Assembly: GCF_030036535.1 (NCBI RefSeq) | Contig: NZ_CP080388.1 | Location: 992,001 to 1,056,000, forward strand | Origin: Agrobacterium cucumeris | GTDB lineage: Bacteria; Pseudomonadota; Alphaproteobacteria; Rhizobiales; Rhizobiaceae | DNA length: 64,000 nt | Direction: 5' to 3' | Shown: positions 1-13,597 of the stretch, piece after piece | Layout: each line of letters starts with the position of its first letter | How positions within the stretch are numbered: position 1 is the first letter of the stretch | Position numbers and translations under genes: made by a program | Notes under the pieces: model-generated | Databases searched by the model: none | What the model was told of the DNA's origin: nothing | What the model saw: only the letters and a program-made list of their open reading frames with translations

Positions 1-1
1 C

Positions 2-751
2 CGTTTCACGACTGGCGCGTCGATAGAGCGGGATTTCGGCAAGCTGCGTGGGCTTGCGGCGCTCGATCTCTCCCGCACGGTCTATACGGATGCGAAAGGC
101 CTTGATGGCCGGCCGATCAGCCTCAGCGATCGCGACCAGAACGGTGCGAACCTGCGCGGGCGCATTGGTTACGAATTATCGCCGGCGCTGATCCCGTTCC
201 TGGAACTGAATGCGGGAAAGACCAAATATGACAGTCGGCTGGATAATTCCGGTTACGCCCGCTCCTCCAATTCCTATGGTGCGAAGATCGGAACCGAGGT
301 CGATCTCGGCGAAAAGACCCGTGGCGAGGCCGCCATCGGTTATCTGCGCAAGCAATATGATGACGACCGTCTTGCCTCCATCGGCGCCTTGACGCTGGAC
401 GGCGAACTCAACTGGTCGCCGCAGCGCGGAACGAATGTCAATCTCGGCCTGCGCACGACGATTGAGGATTTTGCCGGCGGTCCGCAGGGCGGCTGGATTT
501 CCTATCGGCTGGATGCCGGGCTTACCCACGAATTACGCAACAATCTGGTCGCACGTTTGACGGGACAGATCGTGCACCGCACATTCCCCTCCTCCGACAT
601 CGAGAATGCCGTGGAATATACGGCAGGTGCCGGTCTAACGTGGGGGCTGAACCGCTATCTAGACCTGACCGCCGACGTCAGCTACCAGTGGACGCCGGTT
701 TATGACAGCAACGAATTCCGCGTCGGTGCAGGACTTGTCCTGAAGCGGTAA
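2..751 (+). CDS. Outer membrane beta-barrel protein, 3' part (5' end outside window)
   Basis: The reading frame is open from the window edge to the TAA at 749-751, giving the last 249 residues. The protein shows repeated short amphipathic stretches with alternating polar and aromatic or hydrophobic residues, separated by Gly/Asp/Asn-rich turns, and ends with an arginine after a strand-like segment (VGAGLVLKR). This is the look of an outer-membrane beta-barrel of the BBP2-like type common in Rhizobiaceae. No enzymatic motif is visible, so a structural or porin-like role is inferred. The signal peptide would lie upstream of the window. The gene converges on galU and shares a bidirectional terminator with it. 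Confidence 0.7.
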   Translation, partial: RFTTGASIERDFGKLRGLAALDLSRTVYTDAKGLDGRPISLSDRDQNGANLRGRIGYELSPALIPFLELNAGKTKYDSRLDNSGYARSSNSYGAKIGTEVDLGEKTRGEAAIGYLRKQYDDDRLASIGALTLDGELNWSPQRGTNVNLGLRTTIEDFAGGPQGGWISYRLDAGLTHELRNNLVARLTGQIVHRTFPSSDIENAVEYTAGAGLTWGLNRYLDLTADVSYQWTPVYDSNEFRVGAGLVLKR

Positions 752-761
752 TCACCAAACA

Positions 762-789
762 AAAATCCCGGCGCGAAGGCCGGGATTTT
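762..789. terminator. Bidirectional rho-independent terminator
   Basis: A perfect 11-bp inverted repeat (AAAATCCCGGC at 762-772, GCCGGGATTTT at 779-789) with a 6-nt loop lies between two convergent genes. The A and T ends of the arms supply a T-tract on either strand, so it can serve both the beta-barrel gene and galU. Confidence 0.85.
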
Positions 790-805
790 GTCGTGTTCTG
801 GTCGG

Positions 806-1693
806 TTACTTCAGTCCCTCGATCAGGGCCTTGATCGGCTCTTCGATCGCCGGACGAATATCACCACGTTCAAGAGCGAAGGCGACGTTGGCGAGGATGA
901 AGCCGTCCTTGGCGCCGCAATCGAAAGTCTGGCCGCGGAAGTGATAGCCGGCAAACTCCTGCGACTGGGCAAGCGTCAGCATGCCGTCCGTCAGCTGGAT
1001 TTCATTGCCTGCACCACGCTCCTGATTTTCGAGAATGTCGAAAATCTCCGGCTGCAGGATGTAACGACCGTTGATGTAGAAATTCGACGGTGCCGTACCC
1101 TTGGCAGGCTTTTCGACCATCTCTGTGATCTTGAAACCTTCGCCCACGGCATCGCCCACACCAACGATACCGTATTTGTGGGTCTGGTCGGGAGCGCATT
1201 CCTGCACCGCGATCACGTTGCCTGCAGTCTGGTCGTAAAGTTCGACCATGCCTTTCAGGCAGCTTTTCTGCGAATGCATGATCATGTCCGGCAACAGCAC
1301 GGCGAAAGGCTCGTCGCCGACGATATCGCGGGCACACCAGACCGCATGGCCAAGACCGAGCGGCACCTGCTGGCGCGTAAAGCTTGCCGTGCCGGCTTTG
1401 GGCAGAAGGCCGGCCAGCAATGTCAGCTCGGCATTCTTGTTGCGCTCACGCAGCATCTGTTCGAGTTCAAATTGAATATCAAAATAATCTTCGATCACCG
1501 CCTTGCCGCGGCCGGTGACAAATACAAAATGCTCAATGCCTGCTTCCGCCGCCTCATCGACGACGTATTGAATGACCGGCTTGTCAACGACAGTGAGCAT
1601 TTCTTTCGGAACCGCCTTGGTTGCGGGCAGGAAACGGGTACCGAGACCTGCGACCGGAAATACGGCCTTCCGAATTTTTTTCTGTTCTACCAC
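806..1693 (-). CDS. galU: UTP--glucose-1-phosphate uridylyltransferase
   Basis: This 295-residue protein makes UDP-glucose from UTP and glucose-1-phosphate for exopolysaccharide, LPS and cyclic glucan synthesis in the cytoplasm. The N-terminal nucleotide-binding motif [11 protein letters not shown] (residues 16-26), the following KEML segment, and the VEKP motif in the second half are diagnostic of the bacterial GalU family (called ExoN in rhizobia), and length is normal. The start is a GTG at 1693 preceded by AGGAGG with 5-nt spacing; an upstream ATG is in another frame and closes at once. It is transcribed alone, divergent from the transglycosylase gene, from a region that holds a long palindrome. 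Confidence 0.95.
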   Translation of the reverse strand: MVEQKKIRKAVFPVAGLGTRFLPATKAVPKEMLTVVDKPVIQYVVDEAAEAGIEHFVFVTGRGKAVIEDYFDIQFELEQMLRERNKNAELTLLAGLLPKAGTASFTRQQVPLGLGHAVWCARDIVGDEPFAVLLPDMIMHSQKSCLKGMVELYDQTAGNVIAVQECAPDQTHKYGIVGVGDAVGEGFKITEMVEKPAKGTAPSNFYINGRYILQPEIFDILENQERGAGNEIQLTDGMLTLAQSQEFAGYHFRGQTFDCGAKDGFILANVAFALERGDIRPAIEEPIKALIEGLK

Positions 1694-1738
1694 ATATCCC
1701 TCCTGAGAGATAAAACTTGATCACAATCCCCGCACGCT

Positions 1739-1761
1739 GTTGTTATTTCAAAAATAACAAC
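1739..1761. promoter_or_regulatory. Operator-like palindrome upstream of galU
   Basis: GTTGTTATTT (1739-1748) and AAATAACAAC (1752-1761) form a perfect 10-bp inverted repeat around CAA, 46 bp upstream of the galU GTG and in the divergent promoter region. It lacks a following T-run on either side, so a protein-binding site is more likely than a terminator. A Ros/MucR-type zinc-finger regulator is one conceivable binder because those proteins control exopolysaccharide genes in rhizobia, but that is a guess. Confidence 0.45.
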
Positions 1762-1888
1762 GTTTTGTAAAGGGTGACGCTACCATCTATTAATGGTAAA
1801 GAATTTGTTGACGTTCTTTTGTTATCCCTGCTGATGCCCGATGCGTTTTCGCAATCGAAATGACATTCGAGAGAACGAAAGACTGACG

Positions 1889-3112
1889 ATGACAAAGATG
1901 ATCCTTTCAGATGTCCGCAAATTCGGCTGCATGATGGTTGCAGGCCTGGTGATCTCCCTGACCCCTGTTTCGGCCCATGCCGACGCCGGATTCAGACAGT
2001 GGATCAACCAGTTCTACGCAACAGCGGCAAAAGAAGGCATCAGCAAGGCGACCTATCAGAAGGCCTTCGCCGGCGTTAGCGAACCGGACCCGGATGCGCT
2101 GCGCAAGGCAACCTTTCAGCCGGAATTCACCACCCAGATCTGGGATTATCTCGATTCCCGCGTCAACCCCTATACGGTGCGGATCGGCCGCGAGATGAAG
2201 ATGAAGCATGCGACGACCCTGAACTGGATCGAGCGCAACTTCAATGTCGACAAGCACATCATTCTCGCCATCTGGTCGATGGAATCCAATTACGGCGCGG
2301 TTCTCGAAAAGCCGGAGCGGCTGCACAACATCCCGCAGGCTCTTGCGACGCTTGCCTATTCCGATCCCAAGCGCGCCAAATTCGCGCGCACGCAATTGAT
2401 CGCCGCCCTCAAAATCCTTCAGGCGGGCGATGTCACACCGAAACAGCTGACCGGCTCCTGGGCGGGCGCGATGGGGCACACCCAGTTTATTCCGACCAGC
2501 TATCTGCTTTACGCGGTAGATGCCGACGGCAATGGCAAGCGTGACATCTGGCACTCGGTTCCCGATGCGCTGGCGACAGCCGCAAATCTTCTTTCCAAGA
2601 ACGGCTGGGAACCCGGCCGGACCTGGGGTTATGAAACCGCCGTGCCGCGCGGCGGCGCACGTTATGAAGGCCAGACGAAGACGATTTCGGAATGGGCAAA
2701 GCTCGGCTTTGCCCGCCCGAACGGCAAGAATTTTACCCGCGGCTCCGATCGCGCCATGCTGAAATTGCAGGGTGGAGCAAGCGGTCCGGGCTTCCTGATG
2801 ATGAAAAACTTCTTCACCATCAAGAAATACAACGCATCGGACAGCTATGCGCTGGCCGTCGGCCTGCTCGCGGATGAAATCGCCGGTTATGGCGGCATGC
2901 AGCAGAAATGGCCGCGCCCCGATGGCACGCTCGACATTCGCGAAAAATTCGAGCTCCAGACCCGCATGAAGGAACTCGGTTATTACGACGGCGAGATTGA
3001 CGGTAATTTCGGCTCCGGTTCGAAAGCAGCCATTAGCGCCATCCAGTCGCGCATGGGCATGGAAAATGACGGCCAGCCGTCGCAGAGATTGCTGAGAGCC
3101 CTGCGCAATTGA
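1889..3112 (+). CDS. Lytic murein transglycosylase (SLT_2/MltB-like) with peptidoglycan-binding domain
   Basis: The product is predicted to cleave glycan strands of peptidoglycan in the periplasm, forming 1,6-anhydro-muramyl ends. Starting at the ATG at 1889 gives 407 residues with a clean signal peptide (hydrophobic core about 14-27, cleavage after AHA at residue 31); an in-frame ATG at 1841 would add 16 charged residues in front and has no good ribosome site. The catalytic glutamate is Glu132 in the IWSMESNYG motif, followed by the SLT_2-family segments AMGHTQFIPTSY and DIWHSVPDALATAANLL. The last 65 residues are a PG_binding_1 domain (ELGYYDGEIDGNFG). It probably precedes the DUF459 gene in one transcript, 62 bp downstream. 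Confidence 0.9.
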   Translation: MTKMILSDVRKFGCMMVAGLVISLTPVSAHADAGFRQWINQFYATAAKEGISKATYQKAFAGVSEPDPDALRKATFQPEFTTQIWDYLDSRVNPYTVRIGREMKMKHATTLNWIERNFNVDKHIILAIWSMESNYGAVLEKPERLHNIPQALATLAYSDPKRAKFARTQLIAALKILQAGDVTPKQLTGSWAGAMGHTQFIPTSYLLYAVDADGNGKRDIWHSVPDALATAANLLSKNGWEPGRTWGYETAVPRGGARYEGQTKTISEWAKLGFARPNGKNFTRGSDRAMLKLQGGASGPGFLMMKNFFTIKKYNASDSYALAVGLLADEIAGYGGMQQKWPRPDGTLDIREKFELQTRMKELGYYDGEIDGNFGSGSKAAISAIQSRMGMENDGQPSQRLLRALRN

Positions 3113-3174
3113 TAATATGCCGGCGAATTCGGCGGGGGTTCACCACCGCCGAAGCATCCGGAAAGGTCGATGTT

Positions 3175-4410
3175 ATGAATTGGAAACCAACGGTGAATAG
3201 CAAAAAGACCGGATGGCGCATCTGCGCCATCATTCTTTCTGCTGCCCTTTGCGTGCCGCTCGTTCCATCCCAGTCCTTTGCCCAGGAACAGCGGCGTACC
3301 CTGTTCGAAATGCTGTTCGGCAGGCCGGTAGGCCGCGATGGCTCATCCGGACGTGAATACCAGCCCCGCAGCCGGCGGGATTTCCCCTCTGCCCCGCGCG
3401 AAAGATCGGTCACACGTCCGCAACCTGCGCGAAAGGCACCTTCGGTGGTTCAGATGCGAACCGCAAAGCCGGAGCCGGCCGCCAAGCTTGAAAATGCACG
3501 ACGCGTTCTCGTTATCGGTGACTTCCTGGCCGGCGGCATGGGGGAAGAGCTCGTCAATGCCTTTGCCAGTTCGCCGGCAATTGCCGTCGATGTGCGGGCG
3601 AATGGTTCTTCCGGTCTCGTCCGCACGGATTATTACGACTGGTTTTCCAATCTGCCGCAATTCATAAGCGAGACCAATCCGGCCACCATCGTCATCATGA
3701 TGGGCTCGAACGATCGCCAGCAAATGCAGATCGGCGATATCCGGGAAAAATTCGGCACCGATGTCTGGTTCAAGGAATATGAACGGCGGATCGATGAACT
3801 CCTGACCCTTGCCGGCCGGCCGAAAGTGCCACTGCTCTGGGTTGGCCTTCCCGCCTTCCAGTCCCCCTCGCTTACAGCCGATCTCGTCGGCTTCAACCGG
3901 CTCTACCGCAGCCATGTCGAAAAATATGGCGGTGAGTTCGTGGATGTATGGGACGGATTTGTCGATGAAGGCGGAAAATTCGTCATCACAGGTTACGACA
4001 TGAACGGCCAGCAGGCCCGTCTGCGCGAGGCTGATGGCATCGGCATGACACAGGCCGGCAAGCGCAAGCTCGCCTTCTACGTCGAGAAATTCGTGCGCAG
4101 ACACCTCGATAGCGCCGGCCCGGATCTCGTGAAGCTGGACGGCAGCAATCTTCCGGCGCTCACCTCGCTGCCGGCGCTTGGCATCGATGCGGGGCAGGTG
4201 CGCACGCAGCCGATCAGCCTTACCGATCCCAATCTCGATGGTGGCGACAAGCTGCTGGGCGATGCACCTTTGACAGCCGGGCCGACACGGGTCTCGGTGG
4301 TGGAATCGCCACGTGAACGGCTGACCAAGCGTGGCGAAATGGCCGATGCGCCAGCCGGCCGCATTGATGACTATCGGGTCGTCCCGGAGAATGTGCAAGC
4401 CCGACAATAG
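3175..4410 (+). CDS. Exported DUF459/SGNH-fold protein with degenerate catalytic residues
   Basis: The start at 3175 is chosen because GGAAAGG lies 8 nt upstream and it gives an N-terminal signal or anchor segment (hydrophobic about residues 13-28, ending QSFA). Residues 110-310 resemble the SGNH/GDSL hydrolase fold as seen in DUF459 proteins of rhizobia: block I is VLVIGDFLAGG (residues 111-121), block III contains G177-S-N-D180, and block V is DGIGMTQAGKRKLA from Asp287. The usual block I serine is Phe117 and the usual block V histidine is Gly290, so ordinary esterase chemistry is doubtful. Residues 40-95 and the C-terminal 100 are low-complexity and Pro/Arg-rich. A cell-wall or polysaccharide role is suggested only by its transglycosylase neighbour. 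Confidence 0.75.
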   Translation: MNWKPTVNSKKTGWRICAIILSAALCVPLVPSQSFAQEQRRTLFEMLFGRPVGRDGSSGREYQPRSRRDFPSAPRERSVTRPQPARKAPSVVQMRTAKPEPAAKLENARRVLVIGDFLAGGMGEELVNAFASSPAIAVDVRANGSSGLVRTDYYDWFSNLPQFISETNPATIVIMMGSNDRQQMQIGDIREKFGTDVWFKEYERRIDELLTLAGRPKVPLLWVGLPAFQSPSLTADLVGFNRLYRSHVEKYGGEFVDVWDGFVDEGGKFVITGYDMNGQQARLREADGIGMTQAGKRKLAFYVEKFVRRHLDSAGPDLVKLDGSNLPALTSLPALGIDAGQVRTQPISLTDPNLDGGDKLLGDAPLTAGPTRVSVVESPRERLTKRGEMADAPAGRIDDYRVVPENVQARQ

Positions 4411-4474
4411 GCGCTTCTCCACCGGCATCACAAACGCGGCCGGGCGTAATGTTTAGGCAATGCGAAAATGGCAA

Positions 4475-4541
4475 GGTAACGGAAGTTCTGCAGGGATGCG
4501 GCCTGTAGCCGCATTCTGTATGGCGATATTTCTTCGTTACC
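4475..4541 (+). other. Nested stem-loop between DUF459 gene and response regulator
   Basis: The 203-bp gap 4411-4613 holds an outer stem GGTAACGGAAG (4475-4485) with CTTCGTTACC (4532-4541), one bulged base, around an inner perfect hairpin ATGCGGC (4496-4502)/GCCGCAT (4508-4514). No U-run follows, so it may be a factor-dependent terminator, a 5' leader element, or part of a small RNA. I cannot decide between these. Confidence 0.35.
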
Positions 4542-4613
4542 ACCACAAAGCTGTCATTTTTACTTCATGCACGGCCCACGTGAGCCGCGTCAAGATTTTG
4601 CCGAGACCAATTC

Positions 4614-5288
4614 ATGCGCCTGCTGCTAGTTGAAGACGAACGCGAAATGGCAGCAGCCCTGTCCGCCGCGCTTCACCGGTTCGATATCATCGTGGACAAT
4701 GTCGGCACGCTCGACCTTGCCCGTCATGCCATCATGGACGGTGTCCACGATCTTGTCGTTCTCGACCGGCAATTGCCCGATGGAGACGGTATCCAGCTTA
4801 TAGAGGATCTGCGCGTTTTACCGGTCACTCCGCCGATCATCGTATTGACGGCGCAGGGCGCACTTGCCGACCGCGTGAAGGGCCTGAACCTCGGTGCGGA
4901 TGATTATCTGGCCAAGCCCTTTGCCGTCGAAGAACTTCTCGCCCGCATCCGCGCCCTGATGCGACGACCCGCCAGCGCGGTGACGATGACGGCGAAGCTG
5001 GGCAAGCTGGAATTTTGCTTCGAAACCCGTGAAGTCCGCATTGCGGGCGAGTTTCTTGCCCTGACCAGGCGGGAACTGCTCATTCTTGAAGCGCTGTTGC
5101 GGCGGCAGGGCAGAACGGTGCTGCGTTCGCTGCTGGAGGAAGCCGTCTATAATTTCGATGATGAAATCCAGTCCAATGCCCTCGATTCCCACATTTCCCG
5201 TTTGCGCCGCAAATTGCTGTCCGCCGATGCGGGGGTGGAGGTCCATGGCATTCGCGGCGTCGGCTATCTTTTGAGAGCGACATCATGA
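4614..5288 (+). CDS. OmpR-family two-component response regulator
   Basis: The 224-residue protein has a receiver domain (1-115) with phosphoacceptor Asp51 and conserved Thr79 and Lys101, and an OmpR/PhoB winged-helix DNA-binding domain (about 128-223; the recognition region is DSHISRLRRKL). It should be phosphorylated by the kinase encoded immediately downstream and then bind promoter DNA. The stop overlaps the kinase start by 4 nt (ATGA), indicating translational coupling. The family is close to TctD/QseB-type regulators, but the signal and target genes cannot be read from sequence. The upstream Shine-Dalgarno is weak. Confidence 0.9.
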   Translation: MRLLLVEDEREMAAALSAALHRFDIIVDNVGTLDLARHAIMDGVHDLVVLDRQLPDGDGIQLIEDLRVLPVTPPIIVLTAQGALADRVKGLNLGADDYLAKPFAVEELLARIRALMRRPASAVTMTAKLGKLEFCFETREVRIAGEFLALTRRELLILEALLRRQGRTVLRSLLEEAVYNFDDEIQSNALDSHISRLRRKLLSADAGVEVHGIRGVGYLLRATS

Positions 5289-6640
5289 AACCGGCCAAGA
5301 GAAAATCGCTCAAGCGCCGCCTGACCATTCAATTACTGCTGTTCCAGATCGGCAGCCTTTTCATCGTCAGCGCCGGCTTCGTCGCCTATCTGTCCACCGG
5401 CGGCGGAAGCAGCGCACTGCTCAGCCCACAGGCAGCCCAGATTACCGCCAATGCGCTGGTGCGGGACAAGGATGGCCGGCTAGTTCTGAAGGAAACGAGT
5501 GAATTCGCGCAATTGCGCAGTAGCACACCCGACTTCTGGTTCGCCGCCGTCAGCGAAACGGGAGAGGTCATACAGGGTGGGCAAGTTCCCGAAGCGTTCA
5601 GCAACATGGGTCAACAGCTGAGCGATATCAGGCTCTCGGATATACGCGAGGCGGCGTTGTCCTATTCCTATCTCGCCGTCGTGCGTATTGCCATCGTTCG
5701 CCGCGTTTCCGGGCCGGCCGGCGAATTCGCCATGATCGGCAAAGGCGGACCGTTCAGCATGACATTCCCCGTCCTGCTGTTTTCCAACATATTGATCATG
5801 CCGATCCTCATTCTCATGTCGATTGTCACAATCATGACCATTCCCTGGATCATTCGCAGGGAATTTCTCGCCCTCTCCGCCATTGCACGCACGGCAGAGA
5901 CCATCGACATCGACAAGCGCGGATATCGATTGCCGGATGGCGATATTCCAAGAGAGGTGCAGCCGCTTGTGCATGCCGTCAACGGCGCGCTGAAACGGCT
6001 GGACGATGGCTACGAACGGCACAAGCGCTTCATTCTCGACGCTGCCCATGAATTGCGAACCCCCGTCGCCATTCTCCAGACCCGCGTTGAAACGTTGCTG
6101 GACGGCCCGTCCCGGAGCAGGATATTGGCTGATGCCAGCCGCATTGCCGTGCTGGCCGAACAATTGCTTGATCTGCAGCGTCTCGGCGGACAGAAAGCGC
6201 CGCTTATTCCGCTTGATCTTGTCAGCCTGTGCAGGTCGGTCGTTGCTGACATGGCGCCGCTTGCCATCTCCCAAGGCTATGAGCTTTCTTTCGAGCCGGA
6301 AGAAGAACCAATCCTTGCTCTGGCCGATGACGCCTCATTGCAACGCGCCCTTATGAATATCGTGCAGAATGCCATCGAACATGGCGGCAATCGCGGAACG
6401 ATCACCATAAAGGTCGCCGCCAATCGCGTTATCGACATATGCGACGAGGGCAGTGGGATTCCGGAAGAGGACCGGGAGCTGGTGTTTGATGCATTCCACC
6501 GTTTGAGACCGAAAGATCGCGGCACCGGGCTCGGTCTCAATCTCGTTCAGGAAATCATCCGTTACCATGGCGGAGAAATCACCATCAGCGATTCCTCCAC
6601 TGGGGGCGCTTGTTTCCGTATCAGCCTCCCCTATTGCTGA
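5285..6640 (+). CDS. Membrane sensor histidine kinase, partner of the upstream regulator
   Basis: 451 residues. Two membrane segments (about 14-37 and 160-190) flank a periplasmic sensor loop of about 120 residues with no recognisable domain. A HAMP-like linker follows, then the HisKA dimerisation box with phosphorylatable His255 (LDAAHELRTP) and an HATPase_c domain with N box NIVQNAIEHG, G1 box DEGSGIPEED and G2 box GTGLGLNLVQE. All residues for autokinase activity are present. It overlaps the regulator gene by 4 nt and is the last gene before a strong terminator at 6771. The stimulus is unknown. Confidence 0.9.
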   Translation: MKPAKRKSLKRRLTIQLLLFQIGSLFIVSAGFVAYLSTGGGSSALLSPQAAQITANALVRDKDGRLVLKETSEFAQLRSSTPDFWFAAVSETGEVIQGGQVPEAFSNMGQQLSDIRLSDIREAALSYSYLAVVRIAIVRRVSGPAGEFAMIGKGGPFSMTFPVLLFSNILIMPILILMSIVTIMTIPWIIRREFLALSAIARTAETIDIDKRGYRLPDGDIPREVQPLVHAVNGALKRLDDGYERHKRFILDAAHELRTPVAILQTRVETLLDGPSRSRILADASRIAVLAEQLLDLQRLGGQKAPLIPLDLVSLCRSVVADMAPLAISQGYELSFEPEEEPILALADDASLQRALMNIVQNAIEHGGNRGTITIKVAANRVIDICDEGSGIPEEDRELVFDAFHRLRPKDRGTGLGLNLVQEIIRYHGGEITISDSSTGGACFRISLPYC

Positions 6641-6770
6641 CACACCGTTCTTCGCAAAAAAGCTGCTTTTCGAAAAAACCCGTAATGCCGGTGTAATTCA
6701 TAGGCGCGATATTTTGCCTGTCCCCAAGGATGCGACACCCCAATCGCATTTTTGGTCGTCCGGTCAAGCG

Positions 6771-6810
6771 AAAGGCCTGTTGTGTTTCGCACAACAGGCC
6801 TTTTGTTTTT
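6771..6810. terminator. Rho-independent terminator between kinase gene and gltD
   Basis: A perfect 14-bp stem (AAAGGCCTGTTGTG at 6771-6784, CACAACAGGCCTTT at 6790-6803) with a 5-nt TTTCG loop is followed on the plus strand by a T-rich tract to 6810. It closes the two-component operon and lies 32 bp beyond the convergent gltD stop. Confidence 0.9.
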
Positions 6811-6841
6811 CTTCGTGCGGCTTACGCCGACATTAATCCGC

Positions 6842-8296
6842 TCAGCGTGGCAATAGGCTTGCACCCATCAGGGCTTCATCGATCGCACGCGCCGCCTGCC
6901 GGCCTTCGCGGATCGCCCAGACCACCAGCGACTGGCCGCGGCGAACGTCGCCCGCCGCCCACAGCTTATCGACGGAGGTTTTGTAATCAGTCTCGTTGGC
7001 GATCACATTGGTGGAGCCGCGACGGTCGGTGTTGAGCGCCAGCTTGCCGTTCATTTCCTTCAGCACGCTATCGGTGAAGGGACCGGAGAAGCCAATGGCG
7101 ATGAAAGCGAGATCAGCCTTGATGATGAATTCCGTGCCGGCAATCGGCTTGCGGCGGTCATCCACCTGACAGCACTTCACGCCGGTCAACACGCCGTCTT
7201 CACCGACGAACTCAAGCGTCGCCACCTGAAATTCGCGAATGGCGCCTTCGGCCTGCGAGGACGAGGTGCGCATCTTGGTTGCCCAGAAAGGCCAGACCGC
7301 CAGCTTGTCTTCCTTTTCCGGCGGCATGGGACGAATGTCGAGCTGGGTGACCTTCACCGCGCCCTGACGGAAGGCGGTGCCGACGCAGTCGGACGCCGTA
7401 TCACCGCCGCCGACAACGACAACATGCTTACCACCAGCGAGGATCGGATCGGCCGGCCAGCCGACGCTGTCGATGTTCTCACGGCCGACGCGACGGTTCT
7501 GCTGCACGAGATACGGCATGGCGTCGTAGACACCATGCAGATCTGCGCCGCCGATACCGGCAGGACGAGGAGTTTCCGAACCACCGCAATAAAGCACCGC
7601 ATCGTGATCAGCCAGGAGCGCCTCGACGGTCACATCAACGCCGACATTAACGCCGTAATGGAAGGTGACGCCTTCGCCCTTGATCTGCTCGACGCGGCGG
7701 TCGATGAAGTTTTTCTCCATCTTGAAATCCGGAATGCCGTAACGCAGCAGGCCACCGGCCTTCGATTCACGCTCATAAACGTGCACCTCGTGACCGGCAC
7801 GGCCAAGCTGCTGAGCGGCCGCCATGCCCGAGGGGCCGGAACCGATGATGGCAACCTTTTTGCCGGTGTGGATCGTCGCCGGCTTCGGCACGATGAAACC
7901 CAGCTCATAGGCCTTGTCGGCAATCGCCTGTTCGACGGTCTTGATGGCGACCGGCGCATCCTCGAGGTTCAGCGTGCAGGCTTCCTCGCAAGGCGCGGGA
8001 CAGACTCGGCCGGTAAATTCCGGGAAGTTATTGGTCGAGTGCAGGTTGCGGATCGCCTCTTCCCAATTGTTGTTATAGACCAGATCGTTCCAGTCGGGGA
8101 TCTGGTTGTGCACGGGACAGCCCGTCGGGCCGTGACAATAGGGAATGCCGCAATCCATGCAGCGCGCCGACTGCTTCTGCACTTCGGCATCCGACATCGG
8201 AATGGTGAATTCGCGGAAATGGCGGATACGATCCGATGCGGGCTGATACTTGCCCACCTGCCGGTCGATTTCCAGAAAACCTGTTACCTTGCCCAC
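6842..8296 (-). CDS. gltD: NADPH-glutamate synthase, small (beta) subunit
   Basis: The 484-residue subunit takes electrons from NADPH and passes them through FAD and iron-sulfur clusters to GltB for conversion of 2-oxoglutarate plus glutamine into two glutamates. The N-terminus carries cysteines 46, 49, 54 and 60 and a second cysteine group (CPAPCEEAC) for the two [4Fe-4S] clusters. The FAD-binding GxGxxG motif is [15 protein letters not shown] and the NADPH-binding one is [12 protein letters not shown]. The start is GTG at 8296, preceded by TGAGGA with 8-nt spacing. It follows gltB in the same direction, separated only by a possible 52-residue ORF. Confidence 0.97.
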   Translation of the reverse strand: MGKVTGFLEIDRQVGKYQPASDRIRHFREFTIPMSDAEVQKQSARCMDCGIPYCHGPTGCPVHNQIPDWNDLVYNNNWEEAIRNLHSTNNFPEFTGRVCPAPCEEACTLNLEDAPVAIKTVEQAIADKAYELGFIVPKPATIHTGKKVAIIGSGPSGMAAAQQLGRAGHEVHVYERESKAGGLLRYGIPDFKMEKNFIDRRVEQIKGEGVTFHYGVNVGVDVTVEALLADHDAVLYCGGSETPRPAGIGGADLHGVYDAMPYLVQQNRRVGRENIDSVGWPADPILAGGKHVVVVGGGDTASDCVGTAFRQGAVKVTQLDIRPMPPEKEDKLAVWPFWATKMRTSSSQAEGAIREFQVATLEFVGEDGVLTGVKCCQVDDRRKPIAGTEFIIKADLAFIAIGFSGPFTDSVLKEMNGKLALNTDRRGSTNVIANETDYKTSVDKLWAAGDVRRGQSLVVWAIREGRQAARAIDEALMGASLLPR

Positions 8297-8311
8297 GTTT
8301 ATGTCCTCACA

Positions 8312-8470
8312 TCAAAGCGGAGCGCCTGTCGGGCCCCAGTACCAGTAAGCGAAACCGAAAGCCGCCCCCAATACGATGAACTCAAATCCGGTCTCGCCGC
8401 TCGTCCGGTAGATCGCCGTGGGAACGGCGACCGCGATCAACAGCGAGACCAGTTGGTGTAGTATCTTCAC
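8312..8470 (-). CDS. Putative small membrane protein between gltB and gltD
   Basis: An unbroken 52-codon frame starts at GTG 8470, 8 nt after the gltB stop, and ends 15 nt before the gltD start. A GGAG that overlaps the end of gltB lies about 11 nt upstream of the GTG. The predicted peptide has two hydrophobic stretches (residues 4-20 and 31-45) separated by a short polar turn (YRTSGETG), and ends YWYWGPTGAPL. It fills the intercistronic gap almost exactly and is co-directional with both glt genes, which argues for a real gene. I do not recognise the family and assign no function. Confidence 0.55.
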   Translation of the reverse strand: MKILHQLVSLLIAVAVPTAIYRTSGETGFEFIVLGAAFGFAYWYWGPTGAPL

Positions 8471-8478
8471 GCGGCGGA

Positions 8479-13224
<4,746 letters not shown>

Positions 13225-13597
13225 GTTTGTCCCTCCTGCAAAATTACTTGCATGGTTTCATGCGAAGATCCGGCTCGACCACGAATTCTCGCTTCCAGCA
13301 AAAATCGCACTCAACCCGGCTCGATCAAATTTAGGACAGCAAAGCTGTCTCAATTCACGAGGATTTTGGCAGAAACCGGCGGAATTGGCAAGGGTGCGAA
13401 TCCAATTAGTCAGACCGTCCTTTTGCAGTGAAGTTTCGATACTGACCTATTGCGCGAAACTTTCTTGTCACAAAACCGGCCGAGCTATTGCTTTCATTAC
13501 CGGATTTGCCAATCGCAAGGTTAGGTCCTAGAACTTTCCCCGTCATCGCTTCACGCAGCCCCAAAACAGACCCTCAGCTATCGGAAAGCCTTCAGAG
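13225..13597. promoter_or_regulatory. Divergent intergenic region gltB / threonine aldolase
   Basis: This 373-bp gene-free stretch must contain the gltB promoter (leftward) and the aldolase promoter (rightward). The clearest element is the inverted repeat GACAGC (13335-13340)/GCTGTC (13344-13349) around AAA, about 110 bp upstream of gltB, which could be an operator. I see no convincing sigma-54 site and no protein-coding frame with good signals. Confidence 0.4.

Noticed and set aside
788..1720. Plus-strand 310-codon frame opposite galU
   Set aside because: Antisense to a clear galU with its GLGTRFLP motif; no ribosome site and begins inside the terminator.
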